A DNA stretch of 64,000 bases from Olsenella uli (GTDB lineage: Bacteria > Actinomycetota > Coriobacteriia > Coriobacteriales > Atopobiaceae). The notes beneath the pieces are model-generated. The model searched no databases. It saw only the letters and a program-made list of their open reading frames with translations, and was not told the origin of the DNA. The stretch is taken from the NCBI RefSeq assembly GCF_016900775.1, contig NZ_JACJKN010000007.1, forward strand, positions 58,772 to 122,771, in the 5' to 3' direction. Made by a program: the position numbers and the translations under genes. Of this stretch, positions 8,068-17,600 are shown one piece after another; position 1 is the first letter of the stretch, and each line of letters opens with the position of its first letter.

Positions 8068-10447
8068 GGAGAAGAGGCGGGAGCGGAGGAGGGCGCCGGA
8101 GAGGGGGAGGCGCAGGGCGAGGACCGCGGACGCCGTGTCCTACCTCGCGCTCTTCCGCGACGGAGTCGCGATGAACGACCTCGGCAGGTACAGCAGGACC
8201 TACCGCTTCGGCGACATCAGCTACCAGTCGGCGAGCGACGAGGCCCAGGCGGCGGTGTGCAAGCGCATGCGCATGCTCTACAACGGCCTCACGCCCGAGG
8301 TCTCCATGCAGACGACCCTCGTCACGCGCCCCATCCACGAGTCCGAGATCGGCAACCGCACCTTCTTCGAGGTCCGCGACGACCCGACCGGGCCGCTGGC
8401 CGATGAGTACAACGACGTCCTCAACGCGAAGATGCGCGAGGGCGTCTCTAACCTCGTGCGCGAGCGCTACATAACCTTCGCCGTGGACGCCCCGGACGCG
8501 GAGCACGCCGTCCCCGCGCTCGCCCGGATGCGCTCGATGGCCTCCGGCGTGCTCACGGGGATCAGGAGCGACCTCTCCCCGCTCGACGGCGCCGAGCGCG
8601 CGGGGCTCCTGCGCTCGATGCTCAGGCCCGCCGAGCCCCCGCTCCCCGTCGACTGGTCGGAGGTCGCGGCGCACCGGGGCACCACGACGAAGGACCTCGT
8701 GGCCCCGAACCTCATCGACTTCAAGCCGCAGGGCTCCGCCTCGGCCTTCACCATGGACGGCACGTGGTTCCAGGTGCTCGCGTTCCGCCGGTTCGAGAGC
8801 AACCTGTCGGACCGGTGCCTCGCCGACATGGTCGACCTGCCGATCCCCCTCGTCATCTCGACCCACGTGCGCGCGCTCGAGCAGAACAAGGCCATCGGCT
8901 TCGTCAAGCAGCGCCTCAACTGGATCGACAAGGAGGTCGTGGAGGACCAGATGAGCGCCGTCAAGAGGGGCTACGACTACACCCTGCTCCCCGCCGAGCT
9001 GCGCTACACGCGCGACGAGGCGCAGGACATGTTCGAGCGCCTCAAGGACGACAGCCAGCGCCTGTTCCGCTACTGCGGCGTGGCGATGACCTACGCGCCG
9101 TCCCGCGAGGAGCTCGAGGACCGGGTCGGGCGCCTCGTCTCGACCGCCCAGGCCAACGGGATCGAGCTCGCGCCGCTGCACTACCGGCAGCGCGAGGGCC
9201 TGAACTCCGCCCTGCCGCTGGGGACGAGCGAGGTCGACGTGGAGCGCTACATGCTCACCGACGAGATAGCCATCCAGAGCCCGTTCGCCACCCTCGAGCT
9301 CAACGAGGAGGGCGGCGGCTACTACGGCCAGAACCGCCACTCGCTCAACCTCGTCATCGCCAACCGCAAGAGGCTCGCGAGCCCCATGGGGTTCGTCGGC
9401 GGCAAGCCCGGAAGCGGCAAGAGCTTCCAGACCAAGCGCGAGATCACGAACACCAGGCTCGCGTACCCGGAAGACGAGATCATCATCCTCGACCCCGCCC
9501 AGGAGTTCGGCCCCATCACCGAGGCCTGCGGCGGGCGGCACGTCCGCCTCTCCCCCGACTCGGGCAACCACCTCAACCCCATGGGGATGGCGGACGTCTC
9601 CCACCAGGCGGAGCAGCTCCAGGCGGCGTCGAAGACCGAGGCGCTCATCGCGCTGTGCGGCGCCTCCATGGCCGACGGCGACGAGCGCCAGACGGACGCC
9701 GAGCGCTCCATCGTGAGCCGCTGCTTCGGCGCCGCCCTCGCCCGCGCCCGCGCGGAGGGGCGCGAGCTGCTCATCGGCGACGTCCACGACGAGCTCGTGC
9801 GCCAGCCGGAGCCCGAGGCCCGCTTCGTGGCGCTGCGGCTGGAGCGCTACGTCGAGGGCGCCCTCTCGATCTTCAACCACCCCAGCAACGTCGAGTTCGA
9901 CGCCCCCATGACGTGCTTCAGCTTCCGCGACCTGCCCGACAGCATGCTCGCGTTCGCCATGGTCGCCGCCCTCGAGTTCATCCGCAACCGCATGTACCGC
10001 AACTTCGAGCGTGGCGTGACGACCTGGCTCTACGTGGACGAGGTCCAGGGCCTCTTCGGCCACCCCGCCACCATCGGGTACCTCTCGCGGCTGTGGGCGG
10101 AGGGGCGCAAGTTCGGGCTCATCGCGACGGGGATCACGCAGAACGCCACCTACCTGCTCGACAACCCGCAGGGGCGCACCCTGATCCTCAACAGCGACTT
10201 CCTCATGCTGTTCAAGCAGTCGCTCACCGACGGGGAGAAGTGGCGGGAGCTGCTCAACCTGTCCGAGCAGGAGCTCGGGTACATCGACGACAGCGTCAAG
10301 CCGGGCGAGGGGCTGCTCATCGCAGGCGCCGCGCGGGTGCCCATCGTCGACGACTGGCCGCACGGCAGGCTCTACGACCTCTGGAACACGAAGGCGGACG
10401 AGATCGCCGCCATCAAGCGCGCGGGTGCCGAAGATGGACGACCGTAG
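8018..10447 (+). CDS. VirB4-type conjugation ATPase
   Basis: This 809-residue ATPase powers the conjugative type IV secretion system. Walker A is GGKPGSGKS near residues 461-469, and Walker B is WLYVDEVQGLF. The closing GLIATGITQN and LILNSDFLMLFKQS segments are characteristic of VirB4 in Gram-positive elements. The first 40 residues are very basic. The chosen ATG at 8018 lies inside prgI; a GTG at 8009 in the same frame has AAAGG just before it and is a possible alternative. The gene overlaps its successor as well, so prgI, virB4 and the wall hydrolase are read as one unit. Confidence 0.93.
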   Translation: MRPPFRREKPKHYRPAEEKRRERRRAPERGRRRARTADAVSYLALFRDGVAMNDLGRYSRTYRFGDISYQSASDEAQAAVCKRMRMLYNGLTPEVSMQTTLVTRPIHESEIGNRTFFEVRDDPTGPLADEYNDVLNAKMREGVSNLVRERYITFAVDAPDAEHAVPALARMRSMASGVLTGIRSDLSPLDGAERAGLLRSMLRPAEPPLPVDWSEVAAHRGTTTKDLVAPNLIDFKPQGSASAFTMDGTWFQVLAFRRFESNLSDRCLADMVDLPIPLVISTHVRALEQNKAIGFVKQRLNWIDKEVVEDQMSAVKRGYDYTLLPAELRYTRDEAQDMFERLKDDSQRLFRYCGVAMTYAPSREELEDRVGRLVSTAQANGIELAPLHYRQREGLNSALPLGTSEVDVERYMLTDEIAIQSPFATLELNEEGGGYYGQNRHSLNLVIANRKRLASPMGFVGGKPGSGKSFQTKREITNTRLAYPEDEIIILDPAQEFGPITEACGGRHVRLSPDSGNHLNPMGMADVSHQAEQLQAASKTEALIALCGASMADGDERQTDAERSIVSRCFGAALARARAEGRELLIGDVHDELVRQPEPEARFVALRLERYVEGALSIFNHPSNVEFDAPMTCFSFRDLPDSMLAFAMVAALEFIRNRMYRNFERGVTTWLYVDEVQGLFGHPATIGYLSRLWAEGRKFGLIATGITQNATYLLDNPQGRTLILNSDFLMLFKQSLTDGEKWRELLNLSEQELGYIDDSVKPGEGLLIAGAARVPIVDDWPHGRLYDLWNTKADEIAAIKRAGAEDGRP

Positions 10448-12194
10448 CGCGGGGCGCCGCAAGGCGGGCTTCAGCTCCACCGAGGAGTTCGACGCGGGGC
10501 GGGACACGTTCGAGTCCGCAGGGGGCGGGACGTTCGGCATGAGGCGGGGCGCGAGGGCGGCGGCCTCCCCCCAGCCGCGCCGCGCCCTCCCGCGCCTCGC
10601 GGGGCCGGCCGCGGACGCCGCCGTGGAGGAGCTGGCCGACTCGGACGAGCTCGAGGGCGTCTCCGGGCCCTACCGCGCCGCCCGCGCGGCGGCGGGCGCC
10701 CGCTCGCGCCGGGCGACCCCGAGGAAGGGGGACGCGAGCCGCCCGGAGCGCGAGGGCGCGCCGCGGGAGCACGGACGGCGGTCGGCGGCGACGCCCGGGG
10801 CGCGGAGGGGCGGCTCGGCGCGCGCCCGGGAGGAGGCCCCCGGAGCCCCCGCCCATGCGCCCGGGGAGGGCCCGGCGGGGACGGCGCCCACCCGACGCCG
10901 CTCGGGGAGCCGGGGCGCGGCCGCCCCGCACCCGCGCGCGACCGCCCGGGGCGTATCGGCGAAAGCCGCCAATTCGAACAACGTCCCGCACCCGCGCGCG
11001 ACCGCCCGGGGACGGGGGAAGAAGGCCGGCGGCTCGGCGCGAAGGGGGCGCGGGAAGGGAGGCCGGCCGGTCATGCGCTCGGCCCAGCGGCGCCGCAACT
11101 GGGCGGCGTCACGGTCCGCCGCCGCCCGGCTCGGGAGGCCGGCGGCATCCTCGGCGGCGAGGGGGAAGGCGGCCGGCGCCGTGGCGGCGGCCCTCTCCTC
11201 CATCGCCGCGCCCCTCGCGGGCGTGCTCGCCGGAGCCCTCGCCGCGGTGCTCGCCGTGGTCATGCTCTCGAGCCTCGTCGGGGCGCTCTTCGGCTTCTGG
11301 ACGAACGAGGCCTCCAAGGCCTCCCTCGAGGGCCTGCCGCCCTACGTCACCTACGAGATGGTGGAGGCCGCCCTCGAGTGCCAGGAGGAGTACGGGCACC
11401 CGGCGGGGTGCACCATCGCCCAGATCATCTGCGAGTCGGGCGTCGGGGACCACCTCTCGGGCCTCGCCGAGCGGGACAACAACCTGTTCGGCATCAAGTG
11501 GTCGCCGAGCTTCGCGGGGTGCCCCGAGGTGACGGGGAAGTCGAGCTGGCAGACCGGCGAGGAGTACGGCGGGCAGCACGTGACCGTGACCGCCGACTTC
11601 ACGAGCTTCGCGTCGCCGCGCGACTGCGTCGTCTTCCGCAGCAGGGTCCTGCTCCAGAGCCCGCGCTACCGGGACAACGCGCTCATCAGGGAGGCGATCG
11701 AGGAGAAGGACTCGGACCTCATGGCCGAGGGCCTCAAGGACGCCGGGTACGCCACCAGCTCCGACTACGTCGAGACGCTCAAGGGCATCATGGCGACCTA
11801 CGGCCTCTACCGCTTCGACGGCATGAGCGTCGAGGACTGGGAGAGCGGCGGCGGGGCGGGTGACGCGATCGTGCAGGCGGCGTACAGCCAGCTCGGCGTC
11901 CCCTACGTGTGGGGAGGCTCGACCCCCGGGGTCGGGCTCGACTGCAGCGGCCTCACGCAGTACTGCTACCGCCAGGCGGGCATCCAGATCAGCCACTACA
12001 CCGAGGACCAGCGAAGGGAGCTCACCGCCCTCCCCCTCTCGCAGGCGCGCCCCGGGGACATCCTCTACCGCCCCGGGCACGTCGCCATCTACATAGGCGG
12101 CGACCGCTACATCCACGAGCCCAAGCCGGGGGACGTCTGCAAGATGTCGACCGGGATCAGCTCGTTCACCTGCGCGCTCAGGCACACCGGATAG
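10434..12194 (+). CDS. VirB1-like bifunctional wall hydrolase: glucosaminidase plus NlpC/P60
   Basis: This 586-residue protein should open peptidoglycan for the transfer channel. A long disordered Arg/Ala/Gly-rich cytoplasmic region (residues 1-240) precedes one transmembrane helix (about 257-285). Next is a glucosaminidase-type domain (QIICESGVGDHLSGLAERD, NNLFGIKW) and then an NlpC/P60 peptidase domain with VPYVWGG, Cys504 in GLDCSGL and His549 in GHVAIYIGG. The ATG at 10434 overlaps the virB4 end by 14 bp; GTG 10425 is an alternative, and neither has a strong ribosome-binding site. The disordered part contains a duplicated PHPRATARG stretch (27-bp direct repeat). Two-domain hydrolases of this kind are standard in Gram-positive conjugation modules. 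Confidence 0.9.
   Translation: MDDRSAGRRKAGFSSTEEFDAGRDTFESAGGGTFGMRRGARAAASPQPRRALPRLAGPAADAAVEELADSDELEGVSGPYRAARAAAGARSRRATPRKGDASRPEREGAPREHGRRSAATPGARRGGSARAREEAPGAPAHAPGEGPAGTAPTRRRSGSRGAAAPHPRATARGVSAKAANSNNVPHPRATARGRGKKAGGSARRGRGKGGRPVMRSAQRRRNWAASRSAAARLGRPAASSAARGKAAGAVAAALSSIAAPLAGVLAGALAAVLAVVMLSSLVGALFGFWTNEASKASLEGLPPYVTYEMVEAALECQEEYGHPAGCTIAQIICESGVGDHLSGLAERDNNLFGIKWSPSFAGCPEVTGKSSWQTGEEYGGQHVTVTADFTSFASPRDCVVFRSRVLLQSPRYRDNALIREAIEEKDSDLMAEGLKDAGYATSSDYVETLKGIMATYGLYRFDGMSVEDWESGGGAGDAIVQAAYSQLGVPYVWGGSTPGVGLDCSGLTQYCYRQAGIQISHYTEDQRRELTALPLSQARPGDILYRPGHVAIYIGGDRYIHEPKPGDVCKMSTGISSFTCALRHTG
10925..11011 (+). repeat. 27-bp direct repeat with 33-bp intervening segment
   Basis: Identical 27-bp copies lie at 10925-10951 and 10985-11011, period 60 bp (20 codons), both encoding PHPRATARG in the disordered part of the VirB1-like protein. 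The segment between them is visibly less GC-rich than its surroundings. The geometry resembles one CRISPR repeat-spacer-repeat, but with two copies inside an open frame a local duplication is more likely. Confidence 0.85.
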
Positions 12195-12208
12195 AAGGGA
12201 GACAAAAG

Positions 12209-12934
12209 ATGAGGAAGAACGGCAAGAGGAGCAAGGTCATCGCCGTCGCCGCGGCAGGGGCGCTCGTCGTCCTGCTCGCCTCGACCATCGCGCGCTGCGC
12301 CGCGGCGGGCCCCGCGGGAGCGGGCCAGGGCGCGGGAGGGCCGGCGCCCGAGCAGGCGCAGCAGCAGGCGGGCCCCGCCGAGGCCGCGGAGTCGACGCTC
12401 GAGGCGGCGGCGGGCACGTCGTGGGTCGCGGAGGACGGCAGCGGCGCCACCCTCCAGGTCACCGACCGGTCGCTGGTCGAGAGCACGGGGGACGGTACGG
12501 TGAGCGCGCTCGCCTACTCCGCGGCCGACGAGGCCGAGGCCGACGGGCAGGCGATCGTCACTCTGACCCTGGAGGACGGCTCGGCGGCGACCCTCGTCGT
12601 GACGCTCGAGGACGGGGAGCCCGCGGCCGTGGCGTCCGACGCCTTCTCGGCCGCGCCGAGCTACGTGGCGAGCGAGGGCGGGGGCGGCCCCTTCGAGGTC
12701 ACCGGGCTCGACGAGCGCTACCTCGAGCTCGTGGGCGGCGACGAGGGCGCGCTCAGGGCCGCGATCGGGGCCTACGCCGCCCGGCGCAGCCCGCAGGCGT
12801 CGAGCGCCTCCTTCGACGGCGAGGTCTTCCTCGACCTCGCGAGCGGCATGGTCTCGGCGACCTTCCACCTCGACGACAACGCCTCGACGATCGTCACCGT
12901 CCAGTGGGCCGACGGCGCGTTCACGGTTCTCTAG
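12209..12934 (+). CDS. Membrane-anchored or secreted ICE protein of unknown function
   Basis: This 241-residue protein starts with a basic segment and one hydrophobic helix (residues 10-28, ending STIARC). An Ala/Gln/Pro-rich linker to about residue 60 leads to an acidic extracellular part with alternating beta-strand patterns (TVSALAYSA, AIVTLTLEDGSAATLVVTLE, TFHLDDNASTIVTVQW). The cysteine after the helix does not fit a good lipobox. Its place between the wall hydrolase and the VirB6-like gene would suit a VirB8-like or channel accessory protein, but I see no sequence support for that name. The ATG at 12209 follows AAGGGAGAC and lies 14 bp after the previous stop. Confidence 0.8.
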   Translation: MRKNGKRSKVIAVAAAGALVVLLASTIARCAAAGPAGAGQGAGGPAPEQAQQQAGPAEAAESTLEAAAGTSWVAEDGSGATLQVTDRSLVESTGDGTVSALAYSAADEAEADGQAIVTLTLEDGSAATLVVTLEDGEPAAVASDAFSAAPSYVASEGGGGPFEVTGLDERYLELVGGDEGALRAAIGAYAARRSPQASSASFDGEVFLDLASGMVSATFHLDDNASTIVTVQWADGAFTVL

Positions 12935-12944
12935 GAGGCCCGCC

Positions 12945-13970
12945 ATGACGAAACGGAACCCGGCGCCGGGGACGGCGCCCGCACGCCGGCGCACGGCCAG
13001 GCTCCCCCTCGCGGCGGCAGCGGCCTCGTTCGCGGTGGTACTCGCGGCGCTGCTCTTCCCGCGGCCCGCCTACGCCGGCATCGCCGAGGACATCAACGCC
13101 TGGCTCTGCGAGCAGCTCCGCGGCATCTGCAACTGGATCTTCTCGGGGCAGGTGCAGGTGCTCGCCTCCATCGGCTACGACGGCATCCTCTCCGAGGGGT
13201 TCGACCAGATGCTGGGGAACGCCGGCGGGATCAGCATGTACGACATCGCCTACGGCGCGTGGGAGAACGCCATCCTGCCCATAGGCTGTGGGATCCTGTC
13301 GTTCGTGTTCACCGCGCAGCTCATAAAGATCAGCCAGCGCATGGAGGGCAGCCAGTCCATGCCGGCGGTCAGGGAGGTCGTGCTCCTGCTGGTGTTCTTC
13401 GCTGTGTTCCTGTTCCTCATACAGCACAGCTTCGAGCTCTGCCAGGCGGTGTACGAGGTGACGCGCCTTGCCATAGAGCGGATCATCGCCCTTTTCGGCG
13501 CGGGGTCCCAGCTCGACCTGAGCGAGGTGAGCCTCGTCACCCAGGAGGACGACGTGCCCTCGCTGGTCGCGATGATGCTCGTCGCCGTGGTGAGCTGGCT
13601 CGTGGTGATCGTCGCCTACGTGGTCGCCCTGGTCGTCAGCTGGGCGCGCTGCGTGCAGATCTACGTCTACGCCTGCTTCGCCCCCATACCCCTGAGCCTG
13701 CTCGCGCTCGACGAGACGAGGCAGCTCGGGATCGGATTCCTCAGGAACTTCGCCGGGGTCTGCATCGCGGGCGTCGTGATCCTCGTCGTGCTGGTGAGCT
13801 TCCCCATCGTCCTGTCGGGCCTCAACGCGGTGTCCGCCGGCACCGGCACGCCCGTCGGCTCGGTGGTGGGCGGGCTCTCCTACGCGCTGCAGTACCTCGC
13901 GATGTGCGTCCTGCTCATCCTGAGCCTCGTCAAGAGCGGCGCCTGGGCGCGCGACGTCATGGGCGGCTGA
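12945..13970 (+). CDS. VirB6/TrbL-like polytopic conjugation protein
   Basis: This 341-residue integral membrane protein has an N-terminal signal-like helix (residues 20-44, ending RPAYAG). At least five further hydrophobic segments lie at about 110-125, 145-165, 205-235, 265-290 and 305-325. The QVLASIGYDGILSEGFDQML segment after the first helix, and the WARCVQIYVYACFAPIPLSLL block, match the VirB6-like proteins of Gram-positive conjugative elements, which form the inner part of the channel. It starts 10 bp after the previous gene with AGGAGG as ribosome-binding site and ends the first part of the transfer operon before a strong hairpin. Confidence 0.8.
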   Translation: MTKRNPAPGTAPARRRTARLPLAAAAASFAVVLAALLFPRPAYAGIAEDINAWLCEQLRGICNWIFSGQVQVLASIGYDGILSEGFDQMLGNAGGISMYDIAYGAWENAILPIGCGILSFVFTAQLIKISQRMEGSQSMPAVREVVLLLVFFAVFLFLIQHSFELCQAVYEVTRLAIERIIALFGAGSQLDLSEVSLVTQEDDVPSLVAMMLVAVVSWLVVIVAYVVALVVSWARCVQIYVYACFAPIPLSLLALDETRQLGIGFLRNFAGVCIAGVVILVVLVSFPIVLSGLNAVSAGTGTPVGSVVGGLSYALQYLAMCVLLILSLVKSGAWARDVMGG

Positions 13971-13996
13971 CCAGAGCGCCCAACCCACTCGAAACC

Positions 13997-14037
13997 GGAG
14001 GGCCCGTCCCCACCTCACAGGTGGAGGCGGGCCCTCC
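13997..14037 (+). terminator. Strong hairpin after the VirB6-like gene
   Basis: The outer arms GGAGGGCCCG and CGGGCCCTCC (13997-14006, 14028-14037) pair perfectly. An inner stem CCACCT/AGGTGG closes on a three-base loop. There is no T run, so it may terminate poorly or act as an RNA processing or attenuation site between the channel genes and the adhesin genes. Confidence 0.6.
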
Positions 14038-14120
14038 CCATGTGGGCGCGGCGCGGGAAGGGGGCGAGAGCGGCGCCGCGGAGCGCGGCCCGCAAGGCAG
14101 AGAGAGGAGAGGAGAAGCAG

Positions 14121-14612
14121 ATGGGATCAGAAGGAGGAGGGAAGGTCTACCTGTCCTTCCACAAGAGCTTCGTGAGGGAGGGCGTCCCCTACGTCGACCG
14201 GGCGACCGGCGAGGAGAGGACGCTCAACTCCGTGACCCTGCCGTCGGACACGGTGATCGACGGCAGGCCCGTCGGGGGCTTCAGGTTCAGCCCCCTGTTC
14301 GTCGACCGGAGCAGGTTCGACGAGGACCAGCGCGTCGTGCCGCTGCTCGCCGACCGCGAGGTCAGGCTCACCCGCGTCGCCCGCGACGCCGAGGACAACG
14401 TGGTGCTCGGGGACGACGGGGAGCCGGCGCGCGAGGAGCTTCGCGTAAGGCCGCAGCAGATAAAGGACGCCCTGACGGAGGCCCGGCGCGCGTGGGCGCA
14501 GCAGCACGCCCAGGGGCGCAGCCTCAGGGAGCGCGCGGGCGCCGCGCGCGACGGGGCCGACTCGCTCGGGCGCGGGGGCGCGCGGCAGGCCTCGCGCGAC
14601 GTGCCCAACTAG
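14121..14612 (+). CDS. Conserved-looking ICE protein of unknown function
   Basis: This 163-residue cytoplasmic protein has no signal or membrane segment. It begins with KVYLSFHKSFVREG, continues with an acidic, beta-rich core (ERTLNSVTLPSDTVIDGRPV, FRFSPLFVDRSRF, VVPLLADREVRLTRV) and ends in a helical, Arg/Ala-rich tail (RPQQIKDALTEARRAWAQQH). I do not recognise the family. The ATG at 14121 was chosen because GAGAGGAGAAGC stands right before it; the open frame extends further upstream through the hairpin region without a start signal. It lies 13 bp before the adhesin gene, so the two are probably co-transcribed. Confidence 0.75.
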   Translation: MGSEGGGKVYLSFHKSFVREGVPYVDRATGEERTLNSVTLPSDTVIDGRPVGGFRFSPLFVDRSRFDEDQRVVPLLADREVRLTRVARDAEDNVVLGDDGEPAREELRVRPQQIKDALTEARRAWAQQHAQGRSLRERAGAARDGADSLGRGGARQASRDVPN

Positions 14613-14625
14613 ATCGGAGGGAAGC

Positions 14626-17600
14626 ATGAACGACAAGACACGGGCGCACGCGCCCGAGAAGATCCTGCGGTGCGCGCTCGCGCTCCTGCTGGCGGCGGCC
14701 ACGCTGCTCGCCGGGGCGGCCCCCGCGCTCGCGCAGGCCGGGGAGCCGGCGTACGAGTCCGGCAGGGGCGTCACGTTCGCCGAGAGGCTCGGGTTCGACC
14801 CCGAGGCCTTCGTCGCCAACCTCGAGGCGCACAAGGACAGGTACCTGGGGACGCCCTACACCATGGACGACCGCGAGGCAGGACCCGGCGCCGGCATGGA
14901 CTGCTCGACGTTCGTGAGCTACGCGCTCATCAACGAGGCCGGCGTCGCCGACTCGACGCTGCGCCACGACATGCGGCCGCGCCACGCCGACGAGAACTGC
15001 CTGCCCAACACCGAGACCCTCTACACCTGGGCGTTCGCGAACTGCGACGTCCGGGTGTTCAGCAGCAAGGAGGACCTGCTCGCGAGCAGGCCCGCCAAGG
15101 GCGACATCCTGTTCGTGTGGGAGAAGTCCTCCGGCGACGTGCCCCTGGGCGGCGCGGCCAGCCACGTGGGCATCTACTGGGGCGAGGGCAACGGCGAGGA
15201 CCTGATGTTCCACGCCACCCCGCCCGCCTGCACGATCGGCCCCATCAAGGGCAAGGTCGTCGGCGACCTCTACTACGCCTCGGTCGCCGTGTCCCACGGC
15301 TTCGACCTGACGGTGGACAAGAGCGCCGGCGACGCCATAGCGCTGGACACCGAGGGCAACGGCGCCTACGCCGCGAGCCTCGAGGGCGCGCGGTACGGCG
15401 TGTACGCCGACGAGGCCTGCACCGAGGAGGTGGCGGCCATCACCGTGGCCGCGAGCGGCTCGGGCTTCACCGGCACGGCCGAGGGGCTCGACCCCGGCAC
15501 CTACTGGGTGAAGGAGACGAGGGCGCCCGAGGGCTACGCGCTCGACCCGACCGTCCAGCGCGTCGAGCTCGACGGCGACAAGTCCGTCTCGTCCGCCGAG
15601 GACAAGCAGTACTTCCCCATCGGCGTCTCCGTCGTCAAGCTCGCCCGCGACGGCCAGGCCGCCCCCGAGGGCGACGCCTCCTTCGAGAGGGCCAAGTTCC
15701 GCATCGACTACCCCAACGGCAAGTCCGGCGTCTACCGCACGGGCCCCGACGGCAGGGTTTCGATGAGGGTCGATGACGGCTGCTTCGTGGAGGGCGACCC
15801 GCTTGACGTCGTCGACGGCTCGTACGTGCTGCAGCTCGGCACGTACGCCGTCACGGAGGTCGAGGCCCCGCAGGGCTGCGTGATCCCCGAGGACGCCACG
15901 CAGACCATCGAGGTGACGGCGACCGACCAGCTCTCCCCCACGAGCACGCAGGCGACGTTCTCCAACGCGTTCGAGGGCTCCCTGGGCTACGTCCAGACCC
16001 CGGCGCTCGGCGGCGTCGCGGTCGCCAAGGGCGACGCGCTGCTCTTCGACGAGGACGGCACCGGCGGCGACGGCTCCTACCACAACTACGCGCAGGGCGA
16101 CGCCTCCCTCGCGGGCGCCGAGTTCACCGTCTACAACGCGAGCGCCGGGCGCGTCTGCGTCGACCTGGACGCCGACGGGGCCATCGGGGACGGCGAGTCG
16201 ATCGCCCCCGGGGACCCCGTCGTCACCATCGCCACCGAGTACGACGCGGACCTCGACGCCTACGTGGCGAGGACGGCCGACAGGCTGCTCCCGTACGGCA
16301 CCTACCTCGTGCGCGAGACCAAGGCGCCCGAGGGCTACACCCCGGAGGGCGCGATCGAGAAGCAGTTCCAGGTGCGCGGGGACGGCGAGGTGAGCGAGTT
16401 CCTCCTCGAGGAGGGCGAGCTCAACGAGGTGGCCGCGGGCGGCGTCCGGGTCGTCAAGTCCGACGCCGAGCTCGGCGCGTCCGAGGCGATCGGCGGAAAC
16501 GGGCACACCCCCGACGGGGCGGGCACCACGCTCGCCGGCATCGAGCTCACCATCACGAACGCCAGCGAGCACGGCGTCATGGTGGGCGGCGAGTGGTTCC
16601 ACGCGGGCGACGAGGTCATGACCATCGAGACCGCCTGGGACGAGGAGGCGGGCGCCTACACCGCGCAGACCGCCCCCGACGCGCTGCCGTACGGCACCTA
16701 CACCATCCAGGAGACCGCGACCAACGATTCCTACCTGCTCACCGACGGCGAGCCCAGGACCTTCGAGGTCCGCGAGGACGGCGCCGTCGTCACGGCGGAC
16801 GCCGAGGGCGGCGCCCTCGAGCTCCGCGACCAGGTCGTGCGCAACGACCTCAAGCTCTCCAAGAAGGCCGACGACACCAACGAGAGCCTGCAGGTCCCCT
16901 TCGCCATCACCAACACAGCGACCGGCGAGACCCACGTGCTCGTGACCGACCGCAACGGCCAAGCATCGACCGAGGCGGGCTGGAACAAGCACACCGAGAA
17001 CACCAACGGCAACGACGGCCTGCTCGAGGCCGAGGCCATCACGTCCGACATGATGGACCCCGAGGCGGGGATCTGGTTCGGGCTCGGCGAGGACGGATCT
17101 GCCGCCCCCGCCGACGACGGGCTCGGCGCCCTGCCCTTCGGCGAGTACACGCTCGAGGAGCTCCCCTGCGAGGCGAACGAGGGATACGAGCTCGTCACCA
17201 AGACCTTCTGGGTGGAGCGCGACTCAGGCGTCGCCGAGGAGGTCTGGATGACGCTCGACGACCAGGAGGGCCCGAAGATCGGCACCACGGCATCCGACGC
17301 CTCCGACGGCGACCAGGTCGCCCAGGCAGCCGAGAAGGCGACGGTCGCCGACACCGTCCACTACGAGAACCTCGAGTTCGGCGGCACCTACACCCTCACG
17401 GGCACCCTCATGGTGAAGTCCACCGGCGAGCCGCTGCTCGACGCCGAGGGCAGCCCCGTGACCGCCACCAAGGAGTTCACCGCCGAGAACACCAACGGCT
17501 CGGTTGACGTCGAGTTCACCTTCGACGCGAGCCTGCTCGCGGGCGAGGACGTCGTGGCGTTCGAGAGCCTTTCCAAGGACGGCGTCGAGGTGGCGGTCCA

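Noticed and set aside
7994..10540. 848-residue minus-strand open frame opposite virB4
   Set aside because: Its composition is that of a high-GC shadow frame (Val, Leu, Arg, Glu, His), it has no start signal, and the plus strand encodes a textbook VirB4.
10925..11011. CRISPR array
   Set aside because: There are only two repeats, inside an intact reading frame with period divisible by three, and no cas gene nearby.
14524..16992. 822-residue minus-strand open frame opposite the adhesin gene
   Set aside because: It is antisense to the CnaB domains, which have intact motifs, and its own product shows no family signature.
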